The notes: generated by a model from the sequence alone, not told the origin. DNA of 64,000 bases from Woeseiaceae bacterium (GCA_030065915.1 JASJCQ010000023.1:1-64000); one strand, 5' to 3'. Numbered from the stretch's first letter, positions 1 through 8,042 are shown. Numbers and translations are program-made.

Positions 1-416
1 CTGGAGACCCAATCGAAGCGCCAGTTCAGCCGGGCCTTATAGGCGAGGAGCTGCGACAGCGGCGCGGTCGATACCGTCACGAAGGCGGTGTCTCTTGCCG
101 CGAGATGTCGGCCGATCCCATCCAGATTATCCATCCAGAACGAGTAGCTGGGACAGCCATCATCCCAATCGGCTCCGAACATAAAATGATAAATGATGAG
201 CTGTCCGTGCCCTTTGAAGAGATCGCCAAGCGTCTCCGGTCCGCGCTCGGTCTCGAAGGTGTAATCCGTCTCGATATGCACCAAAGGCAGTTGGCGCCGT
301 GCCGCACTCAACGCGTCGCGCTCGCGCGTGAAAGCCTTTTCTTTCTCCAGAAGCGCTTTGCGTTTATCCAACCAGGTATTGCGATCGACAAATCGCGGCG
401 AGGAATCGCTCGTCAT
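1..416 (-). CDS. DUF899 family protein, thioredoxin-like (3' part outside window)
   Basis: The reading frame starts at the ATG complementary to 414-416 and runs off the left edge, so about 138 N-terminal residues are visible. They match the DUF899 family (thioredoxin-fold, function poorly known): an N-terminal charged helix, the segment SAARRQLPLV, then YHFMFGADWDDGCPSYSFW, which is the family's signature region, and a later VSTAPL stretch. A good Shine-Dalgarno (AAAGGATGG on the minus strand) lies inside the 3' end of the upstream GST gene, whose stop is only 4 nt away, so the two are probably one transcript. Only one of the family's cysteines is in view. The family call is firm, the function is not. 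Confidence 0.85.
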   Translation of the reverse strand, partial: MTSDSSPRFVDRNTWLDKRKALLEKEKAFTRERDALSAARRQLPLVHIETDYTFETERGPETLGDLFKGHGQLIIYHFMFGADWDDGCPSYSFWMDNLDGIGRHLAARDTAFVTVSTAPLSQLLAYKARLNWRFDWVS

Positions 417-420
417 CTCG

Positions 421-1023
421 TCACCATCCTTTTAGGCTTCGTACCGCGCCGGCCCAGCGATTGGCGTTCTTCAGTCTTTGCGGAATAGGATGATCGACGA
501 AGCTGGAAACCATCAGCGCAGTCGCCCCGGCGATATCGGCGTAGGACAGCTCGTCATCGACCACAAAGGTGCGGCCATCCGCCAGCTCCTTGTCGAACCA
601 CGCCCAGCGCTTGTCCTGCAGTCGCAGGCAGCCTTCGGCGTAGCTTGGATTCTGTTCTACTTTCTCAGCAAAGATCGGAAACGTGTGCAGCCCAAAATCG
701 CCAACCGGCGCGCAGATTTGTTGTTCCATTCGCCGGGCCCACATCTCGACCTTGCCCGCATGGAGCGGATTTCGGCCCATGAGCGGGCGTTCCGGATAGA
801 TACTTTCCAGATAGCGACAAATCGCGGTGCTCTCGCTCAGGAACGTTCCGTCTTCGAGTTCCAGGACTGGCGTTTCGCCGAGACTGTTTCGCGTCAAGTG
901 TTCATCTTTGCGCGTATCTCCATTCAGCACGTCGAGCCAGACGGTGGGGAGCTCCAGACCCTTCTCGGCGAGAAAGATGTTCACGCGCAGCGGGTGAGGG
1001 GCATTAGCAGTGAAGAGTTTCAT
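421..1023 (-). CDS. Glutathione S-transferase family protein
   Basis: This 200-residue protein has the two-part GST layout. An N-terminal thioredoxin-like domain spans about residues 1-80, with KLFTANAPHPLRVNIFLAEK at the start and the glutathione-contacting ETPVLELEDG and SESTAICRYLE further on. A helical C-terminal domain follows (about 90-200). Such cytosolic enzymes conjugate glutathione to electrophiles or reduce peroxides; the substrate cannot be predicted. It is transcribed away from the ArsR gene at 1185 across an intergenic region holding two operator-like palindromes, and is followed after 4 nt by the DUF899 gene. Length and motifs are normal for the family. Confidence 0.9.
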   Translation of the reverse strand: MKLFTANAPHPLRVNIFLAEKGLELPTVWLDVLNGDTRKDEHLTRNSLGETPVLELEDGTFLSESTAICRYLESIYPERPLMGRNPLHAGKVEMWARRMEQQICAPVGDFGLHTFPIFAEKVEQNPSYAEGCLRLQDKRWAWFDKELADGRTFVVDDELSYADIAGATALMVSSFVDHPIPQRLKNANRWAGAVRSLKGW

Positions 1024-1042
1024 GGCGGCCTCGCAGATACTG

Positions 1043-1104
1043 AACTGAGTGGTAGACTATCAGTTGGGCCCCACAACAGTCAACCATGTAGTAGACTATA
1101 TGGT
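1043..1104. promoter_or_regulatory. Candidate ArsR operators between divergent GST and arsR genes
   Basis: The 161-bp divergent region holds the nonamer GTAGACTAT twice (1052-1060 and 1091-1099). The second copy sits in a 22-bp imperfect palindrome at 1083-1104 with arms ACCAT and ATGGT. The first is bracketed by AACTGA (1043-1048) and TCAGTT (1060-1065). ArsR-family repressors bind such dyads and usually autoregulate, so these are likely sites for the product of the gene at 1185. That assignment is inference. Confidence 0.55.
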
Positions 1105-1184
1105 GATGCGAATACGGGGGCTGACGTGCATCGGTTTGCGGCCGGAGCGTCCTGCCGCTCCTGGCGCTCTGCAGGAGAAATCGG

Positions 1185-1499
1185 ATGACTTCACTCGACA
1201 CGGTATTCTCGGCTCTCAGTAACAGCGCGCGCCGGGATATTCTGGCGCGCCTTACCCACGGCGAAGCCGCGCTTTCGGACCTCGCTATGCCTTTCGAGAT
1301 GACGCAGACCGCCGTCACCAAACATGTTCGCATACTCGAAAATGCCGGGCTGATCGAAATGGAGAAGCGGGGACGCACTCGATACTGTCGCCTGTCTACT
1401 GCGCCTATGAAAGAGGCCGCCGACTGGCTGCAAACCTACAAGGCCTTCTGGGAGGAACGATTGGACGGGCTCGCCAAATATGTGGACGAGAATCCATGA
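1185..1499 (+). CDS. ArsR/SmtB-family transcriptional regulator
   Basis: A 104-residue single-domain winged-helix regulator. The recognition region reads MTQTAVTKHVRILENAGLI and the wing EKRGRTRYCRL. This subgroup, which lacks the metal-binding CxCxxC of classical ArsR, is typically encoded beside SRPBCC/AHSA1 proteins, and here its last 4 bases (ATGA) overlap the start of such a gene. It probably represses its own operon and perhaps the divergent GST gene through the palindromes at 1043-1104. The effector is unknown. The start follows an AGGAGAAATCGG ribosome site. Confidence 0.9.
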   Translation: MTSLDTVFSALSNSARRDILARLTHGEAALSDLAMPFEMTQTAVTKHVRILENAGLIEMEKRGRTRYCRLSTAPMKEAADWLQTYKAFWEERLDGLAKYVDENP

Positions 1500-1984
1500 A
1501 GCTCCCATTTCTGAAATCCGTTCCCGGAGCAGACCCAGTTGTAGTCGAGGGCGTTTTCAACACCAGCGCCGCGCGCCTCTTTCGCGCCTGGACGAACCCG
1601 GATGAGATCGTTCGGTGGTTCGGGCCCGGCGACACGCCCTTGCTGTCGGCGCGTGTCGATCCTCGCGAAGGCGGACTCTGGGAATTTGCCTATTCCGAAC
1701 GAGACGGCGTTCAGGATGTGATGACGGGCGAGTACGTTTTCGTCGTACAAGACGAACAGCTGATCTTCACCTGGCGCCATGAACGCCGTCTCTCTGGCGG
1801 TAACGTCGAGAAGACGTCGCCGTCGCTGGTAACGGTCACATTCGAGGATGTCGATGGCGGTGCACGCCTTCATCTGCGGCACGAGCGCATTGTCAGGGAG
1901 AGTGGTCGACTGGGCGTCGGCGATGGCTGGAGCGGCAGCTTCTCCAATCTTCAGCAGCTCGTCGAGCACCCGGCCGTCGATTGA
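1496..1984 (+). CDS. SRPBCC (AHSA1/START-like) domain protein
   Basis: A 162-residue protein of the SRPBCC superfamily (activator of Hsp90 ATPase homologue-like). Family landmarks are VEGVFNTSAARLFRAWTNPD near the N-terminus, RWFGPG, the GGLWEFAY strand, and a C-terminal helix with WSGSFSNLQQLVEH. These proteins form a deep hydrophobic pocket that binds small ligands; most have no known reaction. Translation is coupled to the ArsR gene by the ATGA overlap, so the pair is likely co-regulated. The downstream gene is convergent and belongs to a second SRPBCC+ArsR pair. Confidence 0.88.
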   Translation: MKLPFLKSVPGADPVVVEGVFNTSAARLFRAWTNPDEIVRWFGPGDTPLLSARVDPREGGLWEFAYSERDGVQDVMTGEYVFVVQDEQLIFTWRHERRLSGGNVEKTSPSLVTVTFEDVDGGARLHLRHERIVRESGRLGVGDGWSGSFSNLQQLVEHPAVD

Positions 1985-2013
1985 CTGTTTAATGAATCAG
2001 CAGGCAAAGCGTC

Positions 2014-2499
2014 TCAGCCCGCATGGGCGATCAACTTCGCCATCTTCTCGATCGCCTGCTCCCAACCGCCAGCGCCGCGCGAGTCTGCGGGAACACCGAC
2101 ATGGGTCATCTTCATGGACGTTTTCCCGCTTGTTTCAGAGAGCTCGACGATGACTTCCGTCGTCTCCGGGTGACCGGCCGGCATACCCATGCTCTCAGGG
2201 GACAGAATGTTGCCCTGTTCGTCACACATGCTTTCAGTGTAGACGAGCCGGTTCGGCGGGCTAACTTCCTGGTACTCGCCGATAAACCACATCGTCATGG
2301 TCCTATCAGGCATCTCCATCTTCATGCAGATCTTTCGCTGTCCGCCAACTACCACGTTCATTTCGGCGACGGGTACTTCCATCCCGTTTGGCCCGTACCA
2401 TCTTTGAAACAGGTCTGATTGAGTCCACATACTCCAGATTGTTTCGATAGGCGCTTCGAATTCGCGTTCAATTCGCACCCAGTCTGATTCAGTTTGCAT
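2014..2499 (-). CDS. SRPBCC (AHSA1-like) domain protein, second copy
   Basis: A 161-residue SRPBCC protein with IEREFEAPIETIWSMWTQSD at the N-terminus, the FQRWYGPNG motif, a central strand set (IGEYQEVSPPNRLVYTE) and the C-terminal helix AGGWEQAIEKMAKLI. It is only distantly similar to the SRPBCC protein at 1496, so it is not a recent duplicate. Its start lies inside the end of the ArsR gene at 2489-2830 (11-nt overlap), implying translational coupling. It faces the first pair tail to tail with 29 bp between stops. Confidence 0.88.
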   Translation of the reverse strand: MQTESDWVRIEREFEAPIETIWSMWTQSDLFQRWYGPNGMEVPVAEMNVVVGGQRKICMKMEMPDRTMTMWFIGEYQEVSPPNRLVYTESMCDEQGNILSPESMGMPAGHPETTEVIVELSETSGKTSMKMTHVGVPADSRGAGGWEQAIEKMAKLIAHAG

Positions 2500-2830
2500 C
2501 TCTTCCCTCGGTCAGTTGCTTTAAAACGGATTCCAGCTGATCGAATCTGGCTTCCCAGATCGGCCGGTACTGTTCGGCCCATGAAGCGACTTGCTTCAGC
2601 GGCACAGGATTCAAGGTGCATGGCCGAAATTGCGCCTGCTTTCCCTGCGAGATCAGCCCCGCTCGCTCCAACACTTTGATGTGTTTGGAAACAGCCGGCA
2701 GGCTCATATCGAACGGCTCGGCCAGTTCATTCACAGTGGCGTCTCCATGGGCCAGGCGGGCAAGCATTGCACGCCTGGCCGGGTGCGCCAGCGCCGCGAA
2801 CGTTTCATTCAATTGGTCTGTGTTGCTCAT
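2489..2830 (-). CDS. ArsR/SmtB-family transcriptional regulator, second copy
   Basis: A 113-residue winged-helix regulator. The N-terminal helix reads LNETFAALAHPARRAMLARL, the recognition helix MSLPAVSKHIKVLERAGLI, and the wing QGKQAQFRPCTL. It ends ...YRPIWEARFDQLESVLKQL, the tail typical of ArsR proteins paired with SRPBCC genes. No classical metal-binding cysteine pair is visible. A 19-bp palindrome at 2839-2857 sits directly upstream and is its probable autoregulatory operator. Confidence 0.9.
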   Translation of the reverse strand: MSNTDQLNETFAALAHPARRAMLARLAHGDATVNELAEPFDMSLPAVSKHIKVLERAGLISQGKQAQFRPCTLNPVPLKQVASWAEQYRPIWEARFDQLESVLKQLTEGRDAN

Positions 2831-2838
2831 GCGATAGT

Positions 2839-2857
2839 ATTAAACTAATAGGTTAAT
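2839..2857. promoter_or_regulatory. Palindromic operator candidate upstream of second arsR
   Basis: The 19-bp sequence has arms ATTAA (2839-2843) and TTAAT (2853-2857) and matches its own reverse complement at 16 of 19 positions. It lies 8 bp upstream of the arsR start at 2830, where a repressor would cover the promoter. It differs from the GTAGACTAT sites of the first pair, so the two regulators probably do not cross-talk. Confidence 0.55.
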
Positions 2858-2910
2858 AAATGCAATGGTTAAATATTGTGAGTGTCCGTTCGTAACGAAA
2901 CGGAGCAGCG

Positions 2911-3417
2911 GAACATGCAAGGAAGCAACCGCCTATCGCCTGCGAACTTGCGGCCGTGCCTCTCGACATCGTCTTCAATACGCGCAAGACCCCGGGGTGA
3001 TTTCAGGATCTTCTCCGCCAGCGCTACAAGCAGATCGCTCGCCTGAGACTCTCTGCGCTGCACGGCTGCCTGACCTGCAACAAGCAGAACACGAAAGGGG
3101 CGGCATTGTCCGGGCTGACTGACGCCGAAATCAGCGCAATCATGGGCGACTACGACGCGTCAGACACACTAACGGCGGCGGACAACGCCGTGCTCCGCAA
3201 CGGGGATCGGGTGGCGATGACGAATCCGCAGGGGCGACTCGACGATGAGCTGATTGCCGCGTTGCAGACGCATTTCTCCAGTGCGGACATCTGCGAGCTG
3301 GGCACCGTGATGGCCGTGATATCAGGAATGGCGAAGCTGTCTTTCGTCATGGATCTCGTCGAGAAAGAGGACTGCTGCGAGTTTGCAACGGCTAGTTGGC
3401 CTGGCGCGATCCTATAG
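2911..3417 (+). pseudogene. Carboxymuconolactone decarboxylase (AhpD-like) remnant
   Basis: Reading one frame through the region gives a CMD/AhpD-like protein: ...AAVPLDIVFNTRKTPG, then a TGA stop (2998-3000), then ...ARLRLSALHGCLTCNKQ with the family's CxxC, LTDAEISAIMGDYDAS, and a typical C-terminal helix set ending ...LVEKEDCCEF. There is no ATG or GTG start with a ribosome site after the stop; the first usable codon is a TTG at 3106, past the CxxC. The N-terminus is also not recognisable. I therefore read it as an inactivated gene, although a read error at the stop cannot be excluded. Confidence 0.6.
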
Positions 3418-3436
3418 TCTTCATGCTGCTGTAGGC

Positions 3437-3510
3437 GTTAATGACAGGTCGCCAACGGTCTGTATCCGCGGATGGCAGCTTTTCGAAGAAGGAGCCGCTT
3501 CAGCAGCAGG
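3437..3510 (+). repeat. Degenerate copy of the dispersed hairpin repeat
   Basis: The segment shows GATGGCAGCTTTTCG followed by GGAGCCGCTTC, a weak match to the second block of the repeat family described at 5677-5743. It lies 3' of the small membrane-protein gene at 3555-3797. Uncertain on its own; listed because of its position at the left end of the array. Confidence 0.3.
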
Positions 3511-3554
3511 GCCGGGGACACAGGAAGCTTCCGTTTTCAGCCAGAAGCTGCTGC

Positions 3555-3797
3555 CTATACCTCCTTGGATTCGGCTGTTCTCTTTCCAAGAAATACGGCT
3601 ACTAACCCAAGTCCGATCAGAACCAAAGTTGGTGTATAAGAAGAAGTCGTCGCAACAATCTTCTGGTACGCAGACTGGTCAGATGTAGACAGCAAACCAG
3701 TTGGGGGGGCTACAGGCAGTAGGTCGCCTAAAGGTGTCAGGACAAGTACACCTGACACAATCAATACGTAACCGATGCCTACAAGCGCCTTACTCAT
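3555..3797 (-). CDS. Small two-helix membrane protein
   Basis: An 80-residue protein with two hydrophobic segments, at about residues 5-30 (ALVGIGYVLIVSGVLVLTPL) and 55-72 (TLVLIGLGLVAVFLG), joined by a polar loop and ended by a charged tail GKRTAESKEV. I recognise no family. It starts with ATG at 3797 and is one of the short orphan genes separated by the hairpin repeats. Function unknown. Confidence 0.6.
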   Translation of the reverse strand: MSKALVGIGYVLIVSGVLVLTPLGDLLPVAPPTGLLSTSDQSAYQKIVATTSSYTPTLVLIGLGLVAVFLGKRTAESKEV

Positions 3798-3815
3798 AGA
3801 AAGAGGGTTTGCCTT

Positions 3816-3876
3816 GTGTCAGTAGCAGCCAGTCTACTTAAAAAATCCTGGACGATCGAACACGGCAGGTCGAGTC
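3816..3876 (+). repeat. Dispersed hairpin repeat, copy A
   Basis: Contains GTGTCAGTAGCAGCCAGTCTAC (3816-3837), the conserved first block of the family, then a diverged second half with TCCTGGACGATCG. It fills the gap between two minus-strand genes. Confidence 0.6.
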
Positions 3877-3889
3877 ACATGCACGCTGG

Positions 3890-4480
3890 TCAGGACCGGG
3901 GCTGCGTATGATCTCCGTTGGCAGACCGATCTTCTGGTTTGTGACGATCCTCAGCTACAAGTCGCCTCATATCGCTATGCAGGCGACCCGTCGAAAATGG
4001 CATTGCTATGCCGATGATGACAATTGCGACCCCGGTAAGAAGCATGGTCACCTTTAATGATGGGAGATTTCGAGACTCAAGAACTACACCTATTCCGAGA
4101 ATGACAAACGGGGCAGCAACCCCTTCAAGGAGCTTCTTCTTGCGATATATGGTGGCGAAAAGTGACGTACGAAACTCGTTGTCCATCTCACACACTTCCA
4201 CAAGCATATCCCACTCCTCCTGGAAGTTGTCTTTAGCGAAAGCCTGGAAGAAGAAGTCTGATGCGATCATCAGAATTGATCCAACCACGTACAAGAAAGC
4301 AAGCACTGGAATCGCTGCTATCACGCCGAATGACTGGCTGCTCACATAGTGCTCAAATTGACTCAGGAATGCTGGTTCGAGGGAGTCAATAATCAAGAAA
4401 CTGCCGAGTGAAAAGACCGACCCTACCGCTACTGCGGTGGCAAGCTTTTCGATCTCAAGTGGAATCGCCGTGGAAGCCAT
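3890..4480 (-). CDS. Uncharacterised membrane protein, four predicted helices
   Basis: A 196-residue protein with hydrophobic segments at about residues 12-32, 50-73, 118-134 and 143-160. A cytosolic-looking loop between the second and third is rich in charged and aromatic residues (DNFQEEWDMLVEVCEMDNEF). The tail is strongly charged. No family is recognised. It lies between repeat copy A and a 140-bp spacer containing a diverged repeat. No enzymatic motif is visible. Confidence 0.7.
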   Translation of the reverse strand: MASTAIPLEIEKLATAVAVGSVFSLGSFLIIDSLEPAFLSQFEHYVSSQSFGVIAAIPVLAFLYVVGSILMIASDFFFQAFAKDNFQEEWDMLVEVCEMDNEFRTSLFATIYRKKKLLEGVAAPFVILGIGVVLESRNLPSLKVTMLLTGVAIVIIGIAMPFSTGRLHSDMRRLVAEDRHKPEDRSANGDHTQPRS

Positions 4481-4624
4481 TCGTCTTGGTCCTCACGCAC
4501 CCTGGTCAGAAACGTCTCTTTCGTTTCAGATCCTGTGGGCGCGGTTGTCTATTCCGGTTCGGAAGCCGAAATCATAGCAGACGTATGCTCAGGGGCTTCT
4601 ATCCGTGACGAGCCGCCATCAAAC

Positions 4625-4882
4625 CTAGATGTCCCAAATCGAATTGAACTCGGCTTCGGTTATCTCTTTGGCCTGGAACTGTGAATCTCGGTTGATTTCG
4701 GCTATCTCGGGAATCCGTGACGAACTCAGGCGGGTGCCACCTTGCTCGAAATTTCTGGATGCCAGCGCATACGATCCGCCGACAAAGTACTCGACTCTTC
4801 GTGCCTCATAGCGTTTCGAAGTGAGTTCAGAGTAAATCAGAATTGGCTGGTGACTGAAGGTGTGAATCCACTTCACCTTCAT
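4625..4882 (-). CDS. DUF6881-like small protein
   Basis: An 85-residue protein starting MKVKWIHTF. It matches the pattern I know for DUF6881: a KWIH N-terminus, LIYSELTSKRYEARRVEYF, a GGTRL segment, and the ending FQAKEITEAEFNSIW. A longer TTG start at 4921 is possible, but the ATG at 4882 gives the usual family length. Domains of this type are found in polymorphic-toxin-associated and orphan genes; the role is unknown. It sits between repeat-like segments. Confidence 0.7.
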   Translation of the reverse strand: MKVKWIHTFSHQPILIYSELTSKRYEARRVEYFVGGSYALASRNFEQGGTRLSSSRIPEIAEINRDSQFQAKEITEAEFNSIWDI

Positions 4883-4946
4883 CCAGGATCTTTGGCCTTT
4901 TGCCACGAGCAGAGCCTTCAAGGATCTTTGCGCGAGTGTGCACTAT

Positions 4947-5012
4947 GGGTCCGAAGCCGTCAGTCTACCTGAGAAAGGCCGAACGTCCGGAGTCGGAAAA
5001 AAGCGGTCGTTC
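4947..5012 (+). repeat. Dispersed hairpin repeat, copy B
   Basis: The first block reads GGGTCCGAAGCCGTCAGTC followed by TACC. The second block is an inverted repeat of GAACGTCCG (4981-4989) and CGGTCGTTC (5004-5012), 8 of 9 positions pairing. It ends 3 bp before the stop codon of the next minus-strand gene. Confidence 0.75.
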
Positions 5013-5015
5013 ACC

Positions 5016-5618
5016 TTAAATCTGAGGACCGAATTGTATTGACTCAATACCCTCGAAAGCGTGTGCATTCCACCCGGCACTCCTGGCAGCGCGAACGTAT
5101 GAGCCGGAGTCGTCCCAGAAATGCACGGTGTGCGCCGCAACGCCAATCTCGGAGGCGATACGATCAAAGAAACGCCTGTCAGGCTTCGTGCATCCCAGTT
5201 CACACGAAAAGAAAAGTTGCTCAAACATCGATTCGAACCCCATTCGGACACGAATAAAGTCTGCTCGAGTCTGCTCCTGATTTGACGCGACATAACACTT
5301 GGCGCCGTTATTCCTCAGTTTTTGAATGTAGCTAAGAACCTCGGTATCCGGCCTGTCGTCCGACTCCATCCAGAAGTCAATAAACGCCTGAACCGTATCT
5401 GGCCAGCGCCACCGATCCAGATACGGCGCTACCGATTCAGACAGGTCGGCATCACCCCTCAGACACAGTTGGAACGGCCCGGCAAAAAACGCCTTTGTCA
5501 CATCCGGTGATATGCCGTATTCGGCGTGCAGGGCTCTCGCAAACCCCCACGGTTCTATGACAACCCCATCTCCGTCGAATACGAGTACGCTGGACGCAGC
5601 TTCCTGATCACTGATCAT
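5016..5618 (-). CDS. HAD-superfamily hydrolase (subfamily IA-like)
   Basis: A 200-residue haloacid dehalogenase fold phosphatase or dehalogenase. All four HAD motifs are visible: I, FDGDGV with nucleophile D15 and acid D17; II, VASNQE; III, the lysine of TKPDRRFF; IV, FWDDS. A helical cap lies between motifs I and II (about residues 30-85). The substrate is not predictable. The gene is a stand-alone unit flanked by repeat copies B and C and on the same strand as its neighbours. Confidence 0.85.
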   Translation of the reverse strand: MISDQEAASSVLVFDGDGVVIEPWGFARALHAEYGISPDVTKAFFAGPFQLCLRGDADLSESVAPYLDRWRWPDTVQAFIDFWMESDDRPDTEVLSYIQKLRNNGAKCYVASNQEQTRADFIRVRMGFESMFEQLFFSCELGCTKPDRRFFDRIASEIGVAAHTVHFWDDSGSYVRAARSAGWNAHAFEGIESIQFGPQI

Positions 5619-5676
5619 TTTCTGACGCCGTTCTCGTCATGCATTAGCTTTCGGGGACATATCGAAAGGCCGCAAT

Positions 5677-5743
5677 GGGTCCAAAGCCATCAGTCTACCT
5701 CAATACGTTTCGACGGCCGGATCCGGCCACTAGCGGCCGTCGA
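5677..5743 (+). repeat. Dispersed hairpin repeat, copy C (best hairpin)
   Basis: First block GGGTCCAAAGCCATCAGTC plus TACC. Second block has perfect 9-bp inverted arms TCGACGGCC (5710-5718) and GGCCGTCGA (5735-5743) around a 16-nt loop; an inner palindrome GGCCGGATCCGGCC (5715-5728) offers an alternative fold. This copy best shows the family structure. Confidence 0.8.
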
Positions 5744-5850
5744 GAAGGTTATACGCGTTTGCAGTCTCGCAGTCGCGAGGAGGGCTACGGCTTTCGAACG
5801 GTCTTGCTGAGTCGAGGAAGCTTCGCGCCATCGGAGAAGTCCCGACGGGC

Positions 5851-6957
5851 CTAACGAATCGCTGGTAGTACAAAACGATCCATCATGTCGAACGGCCGTT
5901 CCATCTCCGGAAAGCGCCCGTAATTCTCTCCCGTGAATACCGCGACCAAATCGAGGGACGGGAATACAAGGATGAACTGTCCGCCGTTTCCCCATGCTTC
6001 AAAGGAGCGGACTGTACGCCCCCCTACCTCTCGGTCGATCATCCGCCAGAGGTATCCGAAGTCCTCTCCGTACAGGTCGCTTGTCGCGTGCTTTCGGGTC
6101 GACTCTTCGATCCAAGCCTCCGGGATGAGCCGTTCGCCGTCCCAGACACCGTTGTCCAAGTAAAGTTGGCCGAACTTCGCCATATCGCGGGGGCGCAGAT
6201 TCAGTCCGCCCCCCGTCATCGCCAGGCCCTGGTTTCCACGCGAGTTCGTGATGGGCCAGCGGTACTCCGTGATCCCCATTGGTCCGAAGAGATAACGGTC
6301 CGCAAAGGCAGGCACGCGGAGCCCTGAGGCTCGCGTGATGACGTTTCCCAGCGTTACCACCCCGCTCGTGGCGTAGGAGAACCTCTCACCGGGCGCAGCC
6401 GCCAGCGGCTGGTCGAGATAGAACTTGATCCAGTCATCCGTCGGGTACATCGCATCTTCATTGCCGCGGACGCCGGACGTCATACTGAGGATATGCGCGA
6501 GGGTGATGTCCTGCTTGCGATCGTCCCAGTTCTCGATCTCGTCTGCATACTCGGGAAAAAACGGCAGTAGCGGAGCGTCTACCGATTCAATGTAGCCTTG
6601 CTCGATAGCGATTCCAACAAGTGCTGACGTGACAGCTTTCGACGCCGAGCGCGTTGAGTGAAGGTCGTCGCGACTGGATTTGCCGAAGTACTCCTCGAAA
6701 ACCAGAACTCCCCTGCGAGCCAGGAGCATGCTAGTGACACCCTCAAATTCTCCGGCTCGACTCCGCTTGAGCATCTCCACGATGGGAGCCGGATTGATAT
6801 CCTGATCGGCCAGCGATGCCGTCTGCCATCCGTCGCCGGTTTGTTCAGGAACGCGGTAGTCGAGTGAGCCCGCGTCCGAACCTGGTGCAGATTGGCCACA
6901 ACCGGCCAGAGTGATCATCAGGAGCACCGACGCGAGATGCCGCGGATCAGTCACCAC
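5851..6957 (-). CDS. Serine hydrolase lipoprotein (beta-lactamase/class C fold)
   Basis: A 368-residue protein with a lipobox (TLAGC, Cys20) and a class C beta-lactamase or esterase fold. The SxxK motif is S104-A-S-K107. The usual YxN is present as Y195-A-T, so Asn is replaced by Thr. The third motif region reads AWGNGGQF rather than KTG, which points to an esterase or peptidase rather than a beta-lactamase. It should be anchored to a membrane facing the periplasm. The start is GTG. It is flanked by repeat copy C and the spacer with copy D. Confidence 0.85.
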   Translation of the reverse strand: MVTDPRHLASVLLMITLAGCGQSAPGSDAGSLDYRVPEQTGDGWQTASLADQDINPAPIVEMLKRSRAGEFEGVTSMLLARRGVLVFEEYFGKSSRDDLHSTRSASKAVTSALVGIAIEQGYIESVDAPLLPFFPEYADEIENWDDRKQDITLAHILSMTSGVRGNEDAMYPTDDWIKFYLDQPLAAAPGERFSYATSGVVTLGNVITRASGLRVPAFADRYLFGPMGITEYRWPITNSRGNQGLAMTGGGLNLRPRDMAKFGQLYLDNGVWDGERLIPEAWIEESTRKHATSDLYGEDFGYLWRMIDREVGGRTVRSFEAWGNGGQFILVFPSLDLVAVFTGENYGRFPEMERPFDMMDRFVLPAIR

Positions 6958-7071
6958 TGAAGACTCCAGGGGTCTCGCGTCGCTACAAAACGCCAGCTAT
7001 TTGCGGCGACAAAAACGGTTGAGGGAACAGCCGGTCTGAGGTGTCTTTCCACGGCTCGGGGTGTCCGCTTG

Positions 7072-7130
7072 GCGTCAGAATCGGCCAGTCTACCCTAAGG
7101 CGCCTGGATGGCTGGTTTCGGCCAGACGCG
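7072..7130 (+). repeat. Dispersed hairpin repeat, copy D
   Basis: GCGTCAGAATCGGCCAGTC plus TACC is followed by GGATGGCTGGTTTCGGCC (7107-7123 region). The spacer from 6958 to 7071 also holds a diverged second copy (CTACAAAACGCC ... GGAACAGCCGGTC). Confidence 0.75.
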
Positions 7131-7177
7131 GTAGCCACAAAAAAGCTGAGAGAGGGGCATTCCACCTCCACATATTC

Positions 7178-7939
7178 CTACTTGGACCAGGACTCGCCGA
7201 TTCTCTCGCAATGCCTGAACGCGTAACCTCGTGTATCCCAGACATCCTGACCAATTTGGGCATCGCAACCCAGCTTTTCGATGACGTAATCTCGATTCGG
7301 GTGCTCGAGTGTTCGCTGCTCCGAATAGGTCCATGCGTACCCCTCTGAGTAGCCTTGCAGTCGACGAGTTGTCTTGATTTCACAGGCTCCGTACCTGTCT
7401 CCCTCGTGTACCCAGCCATCCAGCTCACCGTCCCACTCGTAGACTTCACCCTGCGCAAATTCTATGTTCGGCGAACAGTTGCGAGGGTTGTGTCCTCCTG
7501 ACCTGTAAATGAAATCCAGAATGACTTGTTCCTTTTCTTCCTGAGTAACCGAAAAACACAACTTCGCCGGAAATTCCTTGTCCATGCGCAAGCTCCGGTA
7601 GCCATTGGCGCGCTCGTTTGGGTCTAAACGATCCAGGGATGAGCACGTCGGACTAAGAAGCAGAAGATGCTGCTGTACTTCTTCGTGTGATATTTCACGA
7701 AGGGTGGGGCGCTCGAAGGTGACGGTTACTCGGTCGCAGCTGATTACGTTCCCTGAGTCTTCTATCGGACGACAACTGATGTGATTCAACGAATCGCTGG
7801 AAGATGAATCATCCGGATAAAGCGTAAATTCGACCGGATAAACAGCAATCGGCGCGCTTGAGGATCTCTCCTCACCAAAGCAGCCAACAACGGAGAATGC
7901 GATTAGCAGGCAAGTCGCGGCAATCTTGGCTTGTATCAT
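7178..7939 (-). CDS. Hypothetical lipoprotein
   Basis: A 253-residue protein with a lipoprotein signal (SVVGC, Cys20). The mature part contains several cysteines (ISCRPIEDSGNVISC, PTCSS, RNCSP, GACEIK, GCDAQ, RHCE), which fits a disulphide-bonded periplasmic fold. I recognise no domain. It starts with ATG at 7939 and stands between repeat copies D and E on the common strand. Confidence 0.7.
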   Translation of the reverse strand: MIQAKIAATCLLIAFSVVGCFGEERSSSAPIAVYPVEFTLYPDDSSSSDSLNHISCRPIEDSGNVISCDRVTVTFERPTLREISHEEVQQHLLLLSPTCSSLDRLDPNERANGYRSLRMDKEFPAKLCFSVTQEEKEQVILDFIYRSGGHNPRNCSPNIEFAQGEVYEWDGELDGWVHEGDRYGACEIKTTRRLQGYSEGYAWTYSEQRTLEHPNRDYVIEKLGCDAQIGQDVWDTRGYAFRHCERIGESWSK

Positions 7940-8042
7940 TCAATGTCCCCGCTCGGGCAACGGCAGAGTCTTTCGTTGCTGTGCTGACGAACGCTACTCG
8001 CGGAAAGTCTGCTTCGAGTCTGAAACCGAAGTCCACAAACTC

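Noticed and set aside
1052..1099. GTAGACTAT pair as part of the hairpin repeat family
   Set aside because: It contains the reverse complement of AGTCTAC, but in a short palindromic promoter context with no second hairpin block. An ArsR operator is a better reading.
4947..5012. Repeats as classical attC sites
   Set aside because: No GTTRRRY/RYYYAAC core pair could be matched at the ends of the copies, and no integrase or attI is visible. I keep only a cassette-like description.
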